DNA from: Arthonia radiata
Taxonomy: Eukaryota > Ascomycota > Arthoniomycetes > Arthoniales > Arthoniaceae
DNA length: 64,000 nucleotides
Reading direction: 5' to 3'
Assembly: GCA_002989075.1 (NCBI GenBank)
Contig: PSQN01000015.1
Coordinates: 1,612,001-1,676,000 of the forward strand
The position numbers were made by a program, and so were the translations under genes. Shown here piece by piece: positions 1 through 10,408 of the stretch. Each line of letters opens with the position of its first letter. Position 1 is the stretch's first letter. The notes under the pieces were generated by a model. The model was not told where the DNA came from. It did no database searches and saw nothing but the letters and a program-made list of their open reading frames with translations.

Positions 1-1842
1 ACCCTTCTACACTAAGTTTCAGAACATACACACATTCCTTTCTGCTGCCTCAAAGCCACCGTCCAGCAGCCAGCGCGCTGGGTTTGTCTCAATCGACTTT
101 GGTTGGAACCGGAACAAACTTCCGAAGGGGCTGTACTGATGTCTTGCTTCCAGGAAGTAACAATCAATACAGCAAGGCATCGGCTGGATGACCCGCAAAG
201 CCATCGGCCTCGCCACCATCACCCTCCACATCAAAGCGATATAAGGCTAACGACGGCGTCGTCCGCATCGTCATTAAGAGTCGACAAACCGCTACTGGCG
301 GCGCCAAGGGCATCGAGACTGGCCACCTCGACAACGAGGAGGGCGAGCACGACGACTTCGTCTTCGGCAAGGGGTGCGGTGCGCAGCAAGAGCCAGTCCG
401 TCAACATCGCGGACACGTCGAGGACCCGCATATGAAGAGTAAATGGCTGCCTAAATATTGAAAAAGATGATAGCTAGGAAAGCTTGGCGGTATCCGCCAC
501 CCCATTTATATGCGAATGAATATAAGAGCAAGGTAGGCTGCACATTTCCCCTTCATCGATTCAACCTTTGATTTTCAACACTGAGACGGTGAACAGTGAG
601 GCGATCTATCCCTCTAGACACCGAAAGTGGCTCACAGGCTCGTACACGCGCGGTGGTACGTGCAGTCCGCGGATTGACCCCCAAATTTTTTTGCACGTCG
701 TCAATTCTAACCTAAGATGGCCACCACCAAAGAGGGTAATCATCCTGTATACACAGCTTCCAATTGGCCACATCCTTACGGGTGCAGTTTCTGATTCGCT
801 GGATTTTGAGGGGTATTGGTAGCGATAATCTCAGCCTCCTTTATGATGTACCCAATCAGAAGCTATACGGAGTACAGAGAGGATTGCCCTATTGATGGTG
901 GCCACCTTAGATTTCACGGGACATGTGCGTGCCAAGACCGGCATCTGTATCAATGATCCTGGCATGCCAAGCTTTCGGGACAGAGCGGAAAATAGTGCAG
1001 GTTGGCTGGTACTGAGGCTTGGCAAGGGACTGCTTCGCTTGATCACTACCGCAAGCTGCGCTTTTCCGCATGTGTACTCAGATTCCGAGCCATTAGCGCG
1101 ACGGCGCTGGCATCCAACGCCTATCAAAAGACTTTAACGGAGCTGGGCGTGAGTTAAGCTTTCTGGTAGGGTGTAGAATGTATGTATCGAGGTAGAGAGA
1201 GTTGTCGGCATCCTGGCGTGGGTTATTGGTAAGAGGGTTTCTGGGAGTAGAGACTCATTCGGTCGCGATGAGACTACTCGGTAAACTGTGGTTAAGGCTA
1301 GGACGCATCCATCAAGGGTTCAAGTCGGCTTCGACTCCCTAAGCACCCCGCGCGAGAGATAAAAGTCCTCGACTCCACACATATTTGGAGCTTCATGAAC
1401 CCAGCTTTACAGTCCATGTGGTTATCAGAACTATCTTACACACCAAGACCTCGCCAGATATGGTATGGAGAGCATGCGGGGTTTCCAACCCGAAGCACAT
1501 TTGCAATCGCCATCGCGACTACTGCAGACATGCCCGCCGCACGGCATGATGACCCCGCGTTTGAGCAAGTAAACGTTACGGCCGTCCAGGTAAACATCAC
1601 TCGATGCGGGGTGCGGTCTCTGTCGTTGACTTCAGTGAGACTTGCACAGTCAACACGATTCGGTCCTTATATTGGAAGAAGACCAATCAATAACATCAAG
1701 ATGACAGCATCAGAGCCCTTGAGTTCGGTGACTTAAAGCCCCCGTAACCCCCATCTCTTTCACTGCATATTGCACTCATCTCGCACAATTTCCAGCCACA
1801 CATCTCGCATACTCTTCCAAACAACTCTCCACCATCTGCACC
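1..1842. other. Gene-poor left edge
   Basis: I see no convincing gene here. The ORFs on both strands are short, lack family motifs and have no plausible splice partners. The only structured part I can support is a copy of a dispersed repeat around 865-1045, annotated separately. A stretch near 1310 contains a T-loop-like string but does not fold as a tRNA. Confidence 0.5.
865..1045 (+). repeat. Dispersed repeat, copy 1
   Basis: The block 922-971 closely matches 29187-29239 on the same strand, sharing GTGCGTGCCAAGAC and GGCATGCCAAGC. More weakly it matches the reverse strand of 30441-30476. Flanking similarity, such as CAGAGAGGATT against CAGAGGATT, extends the match on both sides. No coding capacity is recognised. 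It is probably an old transposable-element fragment of unknown class, broken. Confidence 0.5.
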
Positions 1843-2499
1843 ATGGGCGTCGTATTGTCCTGGCTCGCCGGTATCGTGCTCTTTTTTATTGGATGGCGCG
1901 ACCTTGCCGGCAGGAACGCTCTCAACTTCGTTCCCGTCACCGGCGAAGCCTCTCAACAGGCTGCTCTCCGCTGGATCCCGGACCTCGTCGACACGAAGCC
2001 CTGGCGTCACTGCACTTCCCAGCAAGGCAAGACTTGGGCGATCACCTCCGCGGGGGCTCATCATGCAACGTCACTCAACTCGCGCGATGCCACCAACGCC
2101 GCCGCTGCAGCCGACGCAGCAGTCTTGGAGCCGCAGTCGGTTTATGTCAATCACGCCCCCTCAGTGCTTCCCAAGAAGGCGTGGGGATAGATTAGCATGG
2201 GTCTGCCCGCCCACGGCATCTACAGCACTGACTACCTCGAAGCGTGGGCGGCTACTAAGGGCTCCGCTACCGGCAAGCCTTCGATGCAGAAGCATGCGGC
2301 GGATGCGCTGCAGGCGCAGACGGAGAGTATGCAGCGCCAGCTTGGTTCCTTGGCTGAAGCGATGAATACCGAGTTCTCATCTGTGGAGGACTTGAGGGCG
2401 GAGTACAGGGCGAAGCTAGATGTCAAGCCTGGCATATTCGGCCTGACGAAGAACGCGAACGGGAAGGTGGAATTGAAGTGTCCTGCGGGAATGCACTAG
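1843..2499 (+). CDS. Small membrane-anchored protein, one intron (hypothetical)
   Basis: I do not recognise the family. Two ORFs, 1843-2190 and 2197-2499, lie in the same frame and are separated by a TAG. A GT-AG intron at 2140-2190 (51 nt, phase 0, donor GTTTATGT, acceptor ATAG) removes that TAG and keeps the frame, giving a 201-residue protein. The start has a good context (CACC-ATG-G). Residues 2-18 form a hydrophobic segment, so an N-terminal signal anchor is likely. The rest is soluble, with an Ala-rich stretch before the splice site and a helical, glutamine-rich region after it. The alternatives are two tiny genes or a decayed gene. I prefer the spliced model because intron length and phase fit the other introns in this window. 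Confidence 0.6.
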
Positions 2500-4217
2500 G
2501 CTACTGACGAGGCTGAAAGGGCTATTGGAGGTCCAGATGAATGGCGGGATAATTGCTGCATAATTTCAAAGTATTAATACATGATCAGCTGCCACAAAGG
2601 AAAAAGCGCAAATTAGCCAGTATTCAGCTATCTGAGAAATAACCATACCAAGAAGGCTTCGATGCGTCAAGGTTCTTTTTGCTTTTATAGAAGCCAACCT
2701 AAGTATTTCAGGGCCTTACGAAAAGCACATCAGCGAAGCGCAATGAGTCCGTGGAACCCAGCACAATTGAACTGCCGTTGATACTCAAGAACGCAAGTGA
2801 GATCTCGCATATTGCGATATAACATCAGAGCAAACTTCGTGCCCTTAGCGGAATGTGCTGATTCCGCGTTATACAAAGCCTTGTCCTTCCTGCGAACGTG
2901 GTCATCCCAAGTAAGCAGAAAATGTTCGAATAAGAAGTCGAGATAGGCTTTTGAGGCAACCCTTGTCATACCTTCAAGACCGCCGAAATTGCAGCGTACA
3001 GTCGACAATTCACACTCCCCCAAAATCCACATTCTGACTGACGCAAACGTACGTGGTCCAATAATGAAGAAAGTGCAGGTGCGCAAGAAAACTACAGACT
3101 CTGCTAGAGATGGCAGGGGGATTAACGTCGCAAAAGATATTTTTGACTGTAGCCAATAGGTGGCTTGCAATGTCTTGAAGCACCATTACCTGGATAGCTT
3201 CTTGTTAACACATATCTTGGATTATGACAGCAACGGTCTGGCCGAGCTCGCGAGCGACACAGCATCAATCTGTACTTCGAGGATAATACTTCAGCGAGTC
3301 GGCATTATTTGGAGACAGAGTCTCTGTAGGCATTGTCCCAATTGAGGCATTGCCTTGTTCAGGGGGGATTGCGCGACGACAGACCAGAGCCAGGTATATT
3401 ATTCCAACCTGTCTGAAAAGCTGTGCGGAAGATGACGTTGGGCAAGAGAAACTCGAACCCGATGAGGCCAGTAAGGCCAGGCACAGAGCACCACTTGCTC
3501 GACAGTGATATTGCGTGTGGTGAAGTGAAGAGACTACGTCGCAAATAAGGCCAGAAAAGGCTGTGAGACCCGATCCGGCTTAGCGCTTCTTGCGGCACTC
3601 AAATCTGCCTCGTCACATCATGAACCATAATCCTCATGTACCGCAACGACCCGGCTCTCCACGCGCGTCCGACGGGATAATCCTTAGCAGAGTTCTCCGT
3701 TTCACCTTGATGCATACCTCCTATTGGCCTTACAGCCGCTCAATCAGCAAAGAGCCGCAACCAACTCCGTCTTGTCTCTGGCACAGCCACTCAGCACCAA
3801 CAGCGTTTCGCATCTAACCCCCGTCAAGCACGTGCATAACCCGTGCCGAAGGACACCTTATAGGTCTGCCTGAAAATTGCGCCGCCTCGGCAAACGGCGT
3901 CAATGAGCACGCGCTTAACAGCGAAGACCGGCGACCTGGTTTCTTCTTCGCAACTGGAAATGATAGGCCCTCGAAGGATCCTGCGACCCGCCGACCGGGA
4001 TGCGGACCAATTGCACGATTTGTCATATAGGTGAGGTATCTATCAATAGCCCGTCCATGCTTGATCGTCTTGAAGCGAAACAGTGGTTTGCGTATCTGCT
4101 GGCTCTGCTAGGTGTTCAAGTCATGACGGTGCGGTATATGAAGAGTTGATGTGAGCGTATTCGAGAGATGGACTGCATTCAGCAGCATATTATAGTCTAT
4201 CATCAAGGAGCGTCAAC
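2500..4217. other. Intergenic, no supported gene
   Basis: About 1.7 kb with only short ORFs. A 146-codon reverse-strand ORF at 2730-3170 has a partly protein-like C-terminal half, but I found no motif, no good splice sites and no homologue I recognise, so I do not call it. Confidence 0.4.
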
Positions 4218-4317
4218 AGTCAACTTTCAACAGCTACCGTCAACTTTCATCAATCACAGTCAACCTGCAGCAATCACAGTCAACCTCCAACAGCTACAGT
4301 CAACCTTCAACAGCTAC
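4218..4317. repeat. Five-copy 20 bp tandem repeat in a promoter or 5' UTR
   Basis: Five head-to-tail units of exactly 20 bp (4218, 4238, 4258, 4278, 4298) each carry GTCAAC followed by a pyrimidine-rich part and CARCWRYYAC. The units differ at a few positions, so this is not a very recent expansion. The array ends 40 bp before the ATG of the small spliced gene at 4358. It could be a protein-binding array or part of that gene's 5' UTR. Confidence 0.85.
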
Positions 4318-4357
4318 ACCAAAAACCCCACCACATATCTCACCAGCCACCTCCGAA

Positions 4358-4716
4358 ATGGACAGACGAGACAGCGCCGTCTACCTCCACGAACTCCAGC
4401 CCTGCAGCTTCGGCAAATACGAAATCAGCGAGCGGACACGCACGGAACTGAACAAGCTGTACATGACGCGAACATGGGAGTGGCGGATACAAAGAAAGAT
4501 CGAAGCGCTCTTCGAAGAGTGCTACCCATTATGCTGGAGCGCTACGTTCGCTACGATCGAGCATGACACAGGGTACGTTGGTTCCAACACATTCGAATCT
4601 AGCTAGGAAAGCGCTAACGGATTTTCTGCAGATCAGACTTCCTCGTCGGCTTCTACAGGAGTCACGCCGACATGAAAGCTAAGAAGATCCTCTGGGTCGA
4701 GGAACTCACGATATGA
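4358..4716 (+). CDS. 99-residue spliced orphan protein
   Basis: I do not recognise this protein. Exon 1 is 4358-4572 and exon 2 is 4632-4716. The 59 nt intron has donor GTACGT, branch GCTAACG and acceptor CAG, all textbook fungal signals. The splice joins the two parts in frame to a TGA. The product is highly charged and aromatic-rich in its middle (WEWRIQRK), with several Cys residues and a KKILW-type end. No signal peptide or membrane segment is visible. The quality of the intron is the main argument that this is a real gene. The 20 bp repeat array lies just upstream. Confidence 0.6.
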
Positions 4717-5613
4717 GCGAAGCCAAGATGGGGGTTGGGCCTCGGGTCCAGTGACGAGAAGTTGGAAGCAATGCGGACGATCTCACGAGCCGCGTGCGGC
4801 ACACGTTCTATTTGACAGCACAGACGGGACGATCGTACAAAACACGTGGTGTGGCGCGTGCCTGAAACGTCGCTCGACACAGCCACCGCCACAAGATAGT
4901 GAGCGGGTCTGTTCGTGGGAAAGGATCATTATGAAACGTCAGGTCAGTGGGAAGCATCCACTGGATGCAGCACTCGAAGTCGAGAGTGGAGTGAAAATAA
5001 GTATACGGTCCAGACACATGTACATATCCTGCAGTCTCGAACACGAGAGAGCATAATGTTCGTCTCGTCCTCGCCATTCTTCATTACAAGACCATCTTAC
5101 ACATAATGGTAGTTGCATCCCTTTAGCTTTTACAGCATAGCCGGCATACCGCGACGCCAAAAGTCAAGTCCCAACGTCGCGTATACAGAGTACTCACGTC
5201 CAGCCTCCTGCGTTTACATGCACCGTGTTGACCTTGAGCTCTTCAAAAATTTCCTCGAGCGGCCTGACGACGCAAGACGCTCAAACTGCACGCCCATCCC
5301 ACGCCGTCATGCACCAAACCCCAACTTGACAACACTTCTCAGATCTGTAGTACGAATTCAAGCGGGGAACCTCGCGCTCACTCTATACGAATAAGCACAT
5401 GGTAAGAGCACGTCAGCAACACGGACAGCCCCCTCAAGGTCGCTGACCTCGCAGCCGTCATTCGCATCAATATGCCTGATGCGGCGAACGCCTCCAGCGT
5501 TGCGGTGAGGCTCCTAGAACTTCACAGTGAAACGTGACTGCGATAAATGTCCCTCGTGTTCTTCGTCTCCAATCTCCACGTCTCAACGCAGACCGCGAAT
5601 GCTGCTTGACGAG
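4717..5613. other. Intergenic, P450 upstream region
   Basis: No gene is supported. Overlapping short ORFs on both strands lack motifs. The last few hundred bases should hold the promoter of the P450. An in-frame ATG at 5527 lies upstream of the preferred P450 start at 5614. Confidence 0.4.
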
Positions 5614-7864
5614 ATGGCACCACCAGAAACAGCATCAGATTCGCCGAATTCGCTTGTATACCTCCCGGTCCTCCTCCTCGCGTTCATCGTGACAAAACTG
5701 CTCTACAACAAATTCCACAGTCCTCCTCTCCGCCGGTAAAGCCGTCTCTCCGTTCTTTCCCAGCGACACGCTTCGTTGCTCCCTAATCCCACCCTCGTCG
5801 TCGATAAGGGTGTCAACAAAACAGCCTACTCACACTACCACAGCATCCCCGGCCCCTTCTGGGCGTCCTACACCTCCCTCTGGCGCGTCCTCTCCGTCTA
5901 CCGCGGGCACGCTCACCTCGACGCCATCGCGCTACACAGAAAATACGCCAAGCTCGTGCGCATCGCGCCTAGTGTTGTCAGCGTCGGTGTAAGGCCTCAG
6001 CCTTGTTCTCGAGTCATCTTACCTTTTCTGCGTCCCCGCGTCATTGTGTTTAGTCTCGTATGGTGCGGCGCTTGCTATAATGCTCTGCGGATGCATTGAG
6101 TAGCAGTGAGATCGGTGCTAACCAATGGAGGTGCAATAGGATCCCGCCGAAATCTCACACATCTACAGCCTGAACCAGCGCTTCCCCAAAACCGCGTTCT
6201 ACCCGATTCAATCGATAAACTGGAATAAGGACCCAGCGCACAATGCCTTCTCCACTCGTTCGCCGGAGGTACGAGTCTTCTCCGCTGCGTTCGCGTTTCT
6301 TCCGCCTCGTGCTCATCTGCTCCTCACTCCTCTTCCTTCCCGCTGCTTAATCGCAAGACATACTCATGCGACTCAGATCCACAAGACCATCAAACGCAAA
6401 GTCGGAAGCGCATACCACCTCTCTTCCCTCCTGGCGTGTGAGCCAGCCGTCGATGGCTGCACGTCTCTGTTCCTGAAGCAGATGGAGGAACGCGGGAAAG
6501 GCGAAAAAGAGGTAGATCTGGGCGTATGGCTCCAGTACTACGCCTTCGACGTGATCGGCGAGATTACGTTCGCGAAGCGCTTTGGCTTTCTCGAGGAGGG
6601 GCGGGACGTGGATGGGATGGTGGGGGCGATTCAGGTGGGTGGTATTCTCTCGACCTGGGTTAACCTCGCTGTCCTCGAAGCATGAAGTGGTGGACAGGAG
6701 AGAGTATGCTAATGAAAGATAGGGCATGCTCACCTACGCCGCCATCATCGGCCAGGTACCTTCCTGGCACACCTTCCTCCTCGGTAACCCGCTCTTGAAG
6801 AGATTGGCGCCGGCGATGGAACAGTGGAATCAAGTCCTTGTCTTCACGATCAAGGCGATCAATAGCCGCATCTCTTTCGCCAAAAGTGAGCCCTCGAGCA
6901 GCAAGAAGCCTGCTTCAGACGAGCCGTTCGCAAAAGATGGTGAGCTATTAGCCCAGAAAGAAGAAAGCGGCGTGGATATGATGAGTAAATTCCGCACGAT
7001 GAAGGCGCACGGGGAGAAGATGAACACAAAAGACATCGTGGTGCAGACGAGTGGGAATGTGTTTGCGGGAAGTGATACGACGGCGATCGCGTTGAGGAGT
7101 GTTGTGTGTCATGTTTGTCGGGATGAGCGGGTGATGGAGAACATGGTGGGTGAGATCGATGAGGCAGTTAGAACGTGAGTTGGTTGAGAGCTGAGTTCGT
7201 GGTGGGCAATAGGACTGACGGTGTCGCAGCGGTCTTTTGAGTGATCCTGTACTGTACAAGGAGGCGACAGCGCACTCACTGTATTTTGATGCGGTGCTGA
7301 AAGAAGCGGTCCGGATGCACTCAATTGTGGGTCTGCTGCTGGAGCGACACGTTCCGTGTGAGGGCGCGACGATATGGTGAGTAAAAGTCATTCACTGCGA
7401 CATTGGTTCAAGTGCGCCGCGCTGATGAGAATATCTCAGCGGAGTTGACTTACCGGGCGGGTCTGTTGTGGGCATCAACCCGTGGGTACTCAATTTTGAC
7501 CCCAGTCTATATGAGAGGCCAGAGAGGTTCATACCCGAGCGGTGGCTGGAGGGCAGTGAGAGCGAGCTGCAATACAAAGACAACCTTTGGTCATTCAACT
7601 TTGGAGCCGGTGCCCGAACGTGCTCGGGCAAGAGCATCGCGTTTATGGAAGTGAGTCCAGTCTTCATCTCTCCTCCAACGGTCGACTTCAGCACGAATCG
7701 AAGCGGTAACGAATCTTTCTGACTGATCACAGATGCACGAGGTGTTACCTGAGCTATTCCGACGATTCCGTATCGAGCTAGCACACCCGGAGAAAGAATG
7801 GCAGGCAGTTAATCGTTGGTTTGTGCAACAAGAAGGACTGACGTGTAGGTTGACGCTGCGGTAA
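5614..7864 (+). CDS. Cytochrome P450 monooxygenase (eight exons)
   Basis: Microsomal P450 using haem and a reductase to oxidise an unknown substrate. Exons: 5614-5735, 5844-5988, 6140-6268, 6377-6634, 6723-7174, 7230-7376, 7440-7650 and 7733-7864, giving 531 residues, normal for the family. Visible features in order: an N-terminal membrane anchor (about residues 15-30), the proline hinge RRIPGPF created by the first splice, the I-helix AGSDTT (333-338), ExxR at E394/R397, the PERF-type region, and the haem-binding FGAGARTCSG with Cys479. The sequence resembles the pisatin-demethylase-like group (RIAPSVVSVGDPAEISHIY), which is a memory-based comparison. Starts at 5527 or 5599 are possible, but 5614 gives the most typical anchor. 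No PKS, NRPS, terpene synthase or transporter lies nearby, so its role may be detoxification or catabolism. Confidence 0.93.
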
Positions 7865-8117
7865 CTTCGATGATGGTGGTGACTGTGTATCAGTAGGCAT
7901 CCTACAATATTGACAGCAAAGTAATGAAACAAACTGTCTTGCTCATATAGGGATATCATTCCTCGCACCTGAAGCTATTGCGCTCTCCCATCCCATGACC
8001 TCGAAGGATCCAGATCTCGCTGATCGCGACCCACCCCGCCATGCGTATATTATGTGCGGCGAATCAAGCGCCGAAAAGCTGCATCATGTTCTTTTTGCGA
8101 GGCTTCGTGTCCTTGTT

Positions 8118-8774
8118 CTACAAGTTCGACACGACGGCATTCTCGAGCGCTTTGACGTTGGCGCCAACCACCTCTTGGACCTTCTCGCCCCCTTTGAATA
8201 CCATGAATGTGGGCATGGCCTTGACTTGATACTCTTGTGCGACATCAGGGACCTCGTCTACATCGACTTTCAGGAAGCGTGTCTTTTCCTTGAATTGTTC
8301 GCTGTTGGACATTCTGGAGTGACGTCAGCGAAGTCTGCAGCGGCGTCTATAGGCGGACGGTGCACAGTGCGAAGGAGCGAAGAACATGATTGAGAGTGGA
8401 ACGTACTCAACTACCTTGGGTGCAATGACCTTGCATGGCCCGCACCAGGTGGCGAAGAAGTCTACGACGACGAGCGGGTTCTCCTTGATGGCTTCGTCAA
8501 ACTCGGCTTTCCTGTAGCGGATGTCTATTAGCAATGATGAAGCGATCGGCGACGCCTGGCGCTGCAAGTACCACCCATTGAAACAAAGCGATGGCAAGAC
8601 TTACGTTCCAATGTTGTGGACGCCAGCGTTCGTGGCTGTGGTTTCTGCGGCGGCGTCGGTCATGGTTGCGAAGGTTCTGGGGGTGAAGAAGGGCTTGTAT
8701 AGGTTGGACGCCAAAAGCTTGGGCTGTCGGAAAGTGGTGATGGCGGTTCGTCGGAAGACAGGAGTGAATATCAT
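8118..8774 (-). CDS. TRX: Thioredoxin, probably mitochondrial (three exons)
   Basis: Small dithiol-disulphide oxidoreductase. Exons on the reverse strand: 8774-8605, 8511-8407 and 8313-8118, giving 156 residues. The introns have donors GTAAGT and GTACGT and acceptors CAG. The active site WCGPC is at residues 79-83, preceded by VVVDFFAT, and the cis-Pro motif [10 protein letters not shown] follows, so the fold is complete. The first 37 residues are rich in Arg, Thr and Phe with no acidic residues before MTDAAAE, which looks like a mitochondrial targeting peptide. Starting instead at that internal Met would give a cytosolic thioredoxin of usual length, so dual targeting from two starts is possible. 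An ATG further upstream at 8816 would add 14 residues. It is convergent with the P450. Confidence 0.93.
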
Positions 8775-9320
8775 GAATTCGAGATGAAGAGAGAGGGAGG
8801 GGCAAATATAAGGCAATTGCTGAGCAATTACCTTCGCCGAAGATGCAGGAAGGAGCAGCCCCTCGAGCCCGATGCAGTTAGCGTATCGTCGTACGTCACT
8901 CTGGGCGGGGCGGTAAGATCTTCAGGTGCCTCGCATACTCTACTAAATTCCGTAATCATTCATTCCATTGATTCCAGAATCACTTCACCATTATGAATCG
9001 GATTGCGTCTACTAAGGTAGACATTCGCTTGGCTCGCAGGTTACCTGAGTGTTACTGTCTCCACTTTGGGCAGCCTGAATCATGCTCCACAGTCCCACCA
9101 GGTGTCGGGTCGTTATAATAATAGGATGGACGGATGGCGAACCCAGAAAATGGTCAGATTACGCAAGCAACAGCTGGCCTATATGAAAACTCAATGTTGT
9201 AGTCTTACAATTGCGCGTCGAGTCTTCCATTTATAACACCACGCAAGCATTCATTATCTCTTCAAGCAGTATTTCACTCGCCTTAAACTAGAGCTAGCGA
9301 GACTTTCTTCCGACTTCGAA
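8775..9320. other. Intergenic with repeat half and TATA-like site
   Basis: Contains the left copy of a diverged direct repeat (8947-9034) and a TTTATAA string near 9230-9236, about 85 nt upstream of the ORF at 9321 and placed as a fungal core promoter would be. No gene is seen. Confidence 0.4.
8947..9034. repeat. Diverged direct repeat, left copy
   Basis: Aligns with 9832-9910 in the same orientation. Shared blocks are TTCCGTAAYCA, TTGATTCCAGA, RTCACC, TTGCG or CTGCG, TACTAAG, and GACATTYGCTTGGCT. The copies have many substitutions and small length differences. They flank the small ORF at 9321-9647. No target duplications or terminal inverted repeats were seen, so the origin is unclear. Confidence 0.6.
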
Positions 9321-9647
9321 ATGCCTGAGCACGATGGCCGCAACTCGAACTACGAATCAGCTGGGCTGGACGGCGGCAATTGGCAGTCCATGTCATATCA
9401 CGATAAATGGACCTACGCCTGGTTGAAGGAGACGGCTCGCAAGAAACATATTGATCACTGGCTCAAATGGGACCATCAAATCGAGGACGCCGGCGGAAAA
9501 CAAGCGTTGAGGGATCACTGGACCGACGACTCCGTCAGTCATGAGAATACAGTCAAGAACAGCGAGGATCCTAACAAAAGAATGAGACAGTGGGTTCGGG
9601 ATCATGTACACCTTGCTAAGAAGACTACTCCTGCCCTCCCTAGTTGA
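9321..9647 (+). CDS. Small acidic/basic orphan protein
   Basis: Single-exon ORF of 108 residues, not recognised. It is strongly hydrophilic, with a high share of His, Trp, Lys, Asp and Glu. It contains three Trp-centred clusters (WQSM, WTYAWL, HWLKWDHQ) and no signal peptide or membrane segment. A TATA-like element about 85 nt upstream and CT-rich leader DNA before the ATG support real transcription. It lies between the two copies of a diverged direct repeat, so it may belong to a duplicated or inserted segment. It could be a chance ORF. Confidence 0.45.
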   Translation: MPEHDGRNSNYESAGLDGGNWQSMSYHDKWTYAWLKETARKKHIDHWLKWDHQIEDAGGKQALRDHWTDDSVSHENTVKNSEDPNKRMRQWVRDHVHLAKKTTPALPS

Positions 9648-10408
9648 AGGTGGGTGACTAGGGATCGGCGAGGTGGCGCATAGGTGGCCAGCAGCGCCTC
9701 AGACGGGAACAATTCTTGCCTCTGCACCCTTTTCATCAAAGTTGACGATGGCCTTCAGCTGTTTGGTGACAGTCTAATCCGCCGCGTCATCGTACACACT
9801 TGCCAGGGTGCAGCATGGACACCGATCCTGCGTTCCGTAACCACGTTGATTCCAGAGCGACGTCACCAAAGCACTGGACTGCGATTACTAAGATCGACAT
9901 TTGCTTGGCTGATGAGTGTGCAACGCACAGCATGAGATCCAGCCAAGCCCATCTCGTTAACCGACAGACGATCGAGGAATCCACAGCAGCCGCGCGGTAA
10001 GCATGTTCTCTGTGACAGGTCCGAGGTAGGGCCGTCTGGAATCGGCTCTGGATCCAGCATTCTAGTAGTCTAGGCTGTGGAAAGTGGAGCCGGTCCTAGG
10101 TGCGGAAAGGCACAGCAGCTCTGCAGGCAAGCAAAGGGGGCACTGAAAGATCGAGGTGACTCATGGTGTAGGATGAATTAGCATTAGCCGGCTCAAACTA
10201 GCAACATCGGCTTCATACGGGGGTATATCGTCGTCGCTATCAGAACACAGGAAAACATACACGCGAGCGGCCTCGCTCGCCACCACTCAAGGACTTTGCG
10301 TCCTGCCTCCCACCTGTTCCATTCCATCGCTTTTCTCGACACACGTCCGCCTTGCTGTGGGCTGCAGAACGGATGTGATACCGCAGAGCTTTTCATCTTG
10401 GCGCAAGC
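9648..10408. other. Intergenic with right repeat copy
   Basis: Apart from the right copy of the direct repeat (9832-9910) I see nothing coding. The distal part is probably the 3' flank of the reverse-strand gene that ends at 10409. Confidence 0.4.
9832..9910. repeat. Diverged direct repeat, right copy
   Basis: Partner of 8947-9034 in the same orientation and about 885 bp apart. Differences go in both directions (C to T and T to C), so neither copy alone looks RIP-mutated. Confidence 0.6.

Noticed and set aside
1268-1345. tRNA-like string with GGGTTCAAGTC
   Set aside because: No acceptor stem or anticodon arm pairs around it, and the T-stem is wrong.
2189-2210. GATTAGCATGG resembling part of U6 snRNA
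   Set aside because: The match is 11 bases only, lies in coding sequence, and lacks the rest of U6.
2730-3170. 146-codon reverse-strand ORF
   Set aside because: No motif, odd hydrophobic and charged mixture, no supporting splice or promoter signals.
5614-8774. Secondary-metabolite cluster around the P450
   Set aside because: No synthase, transporter or pathway regulator is nearby; the neighbours are a thioredoxin and small orphans.
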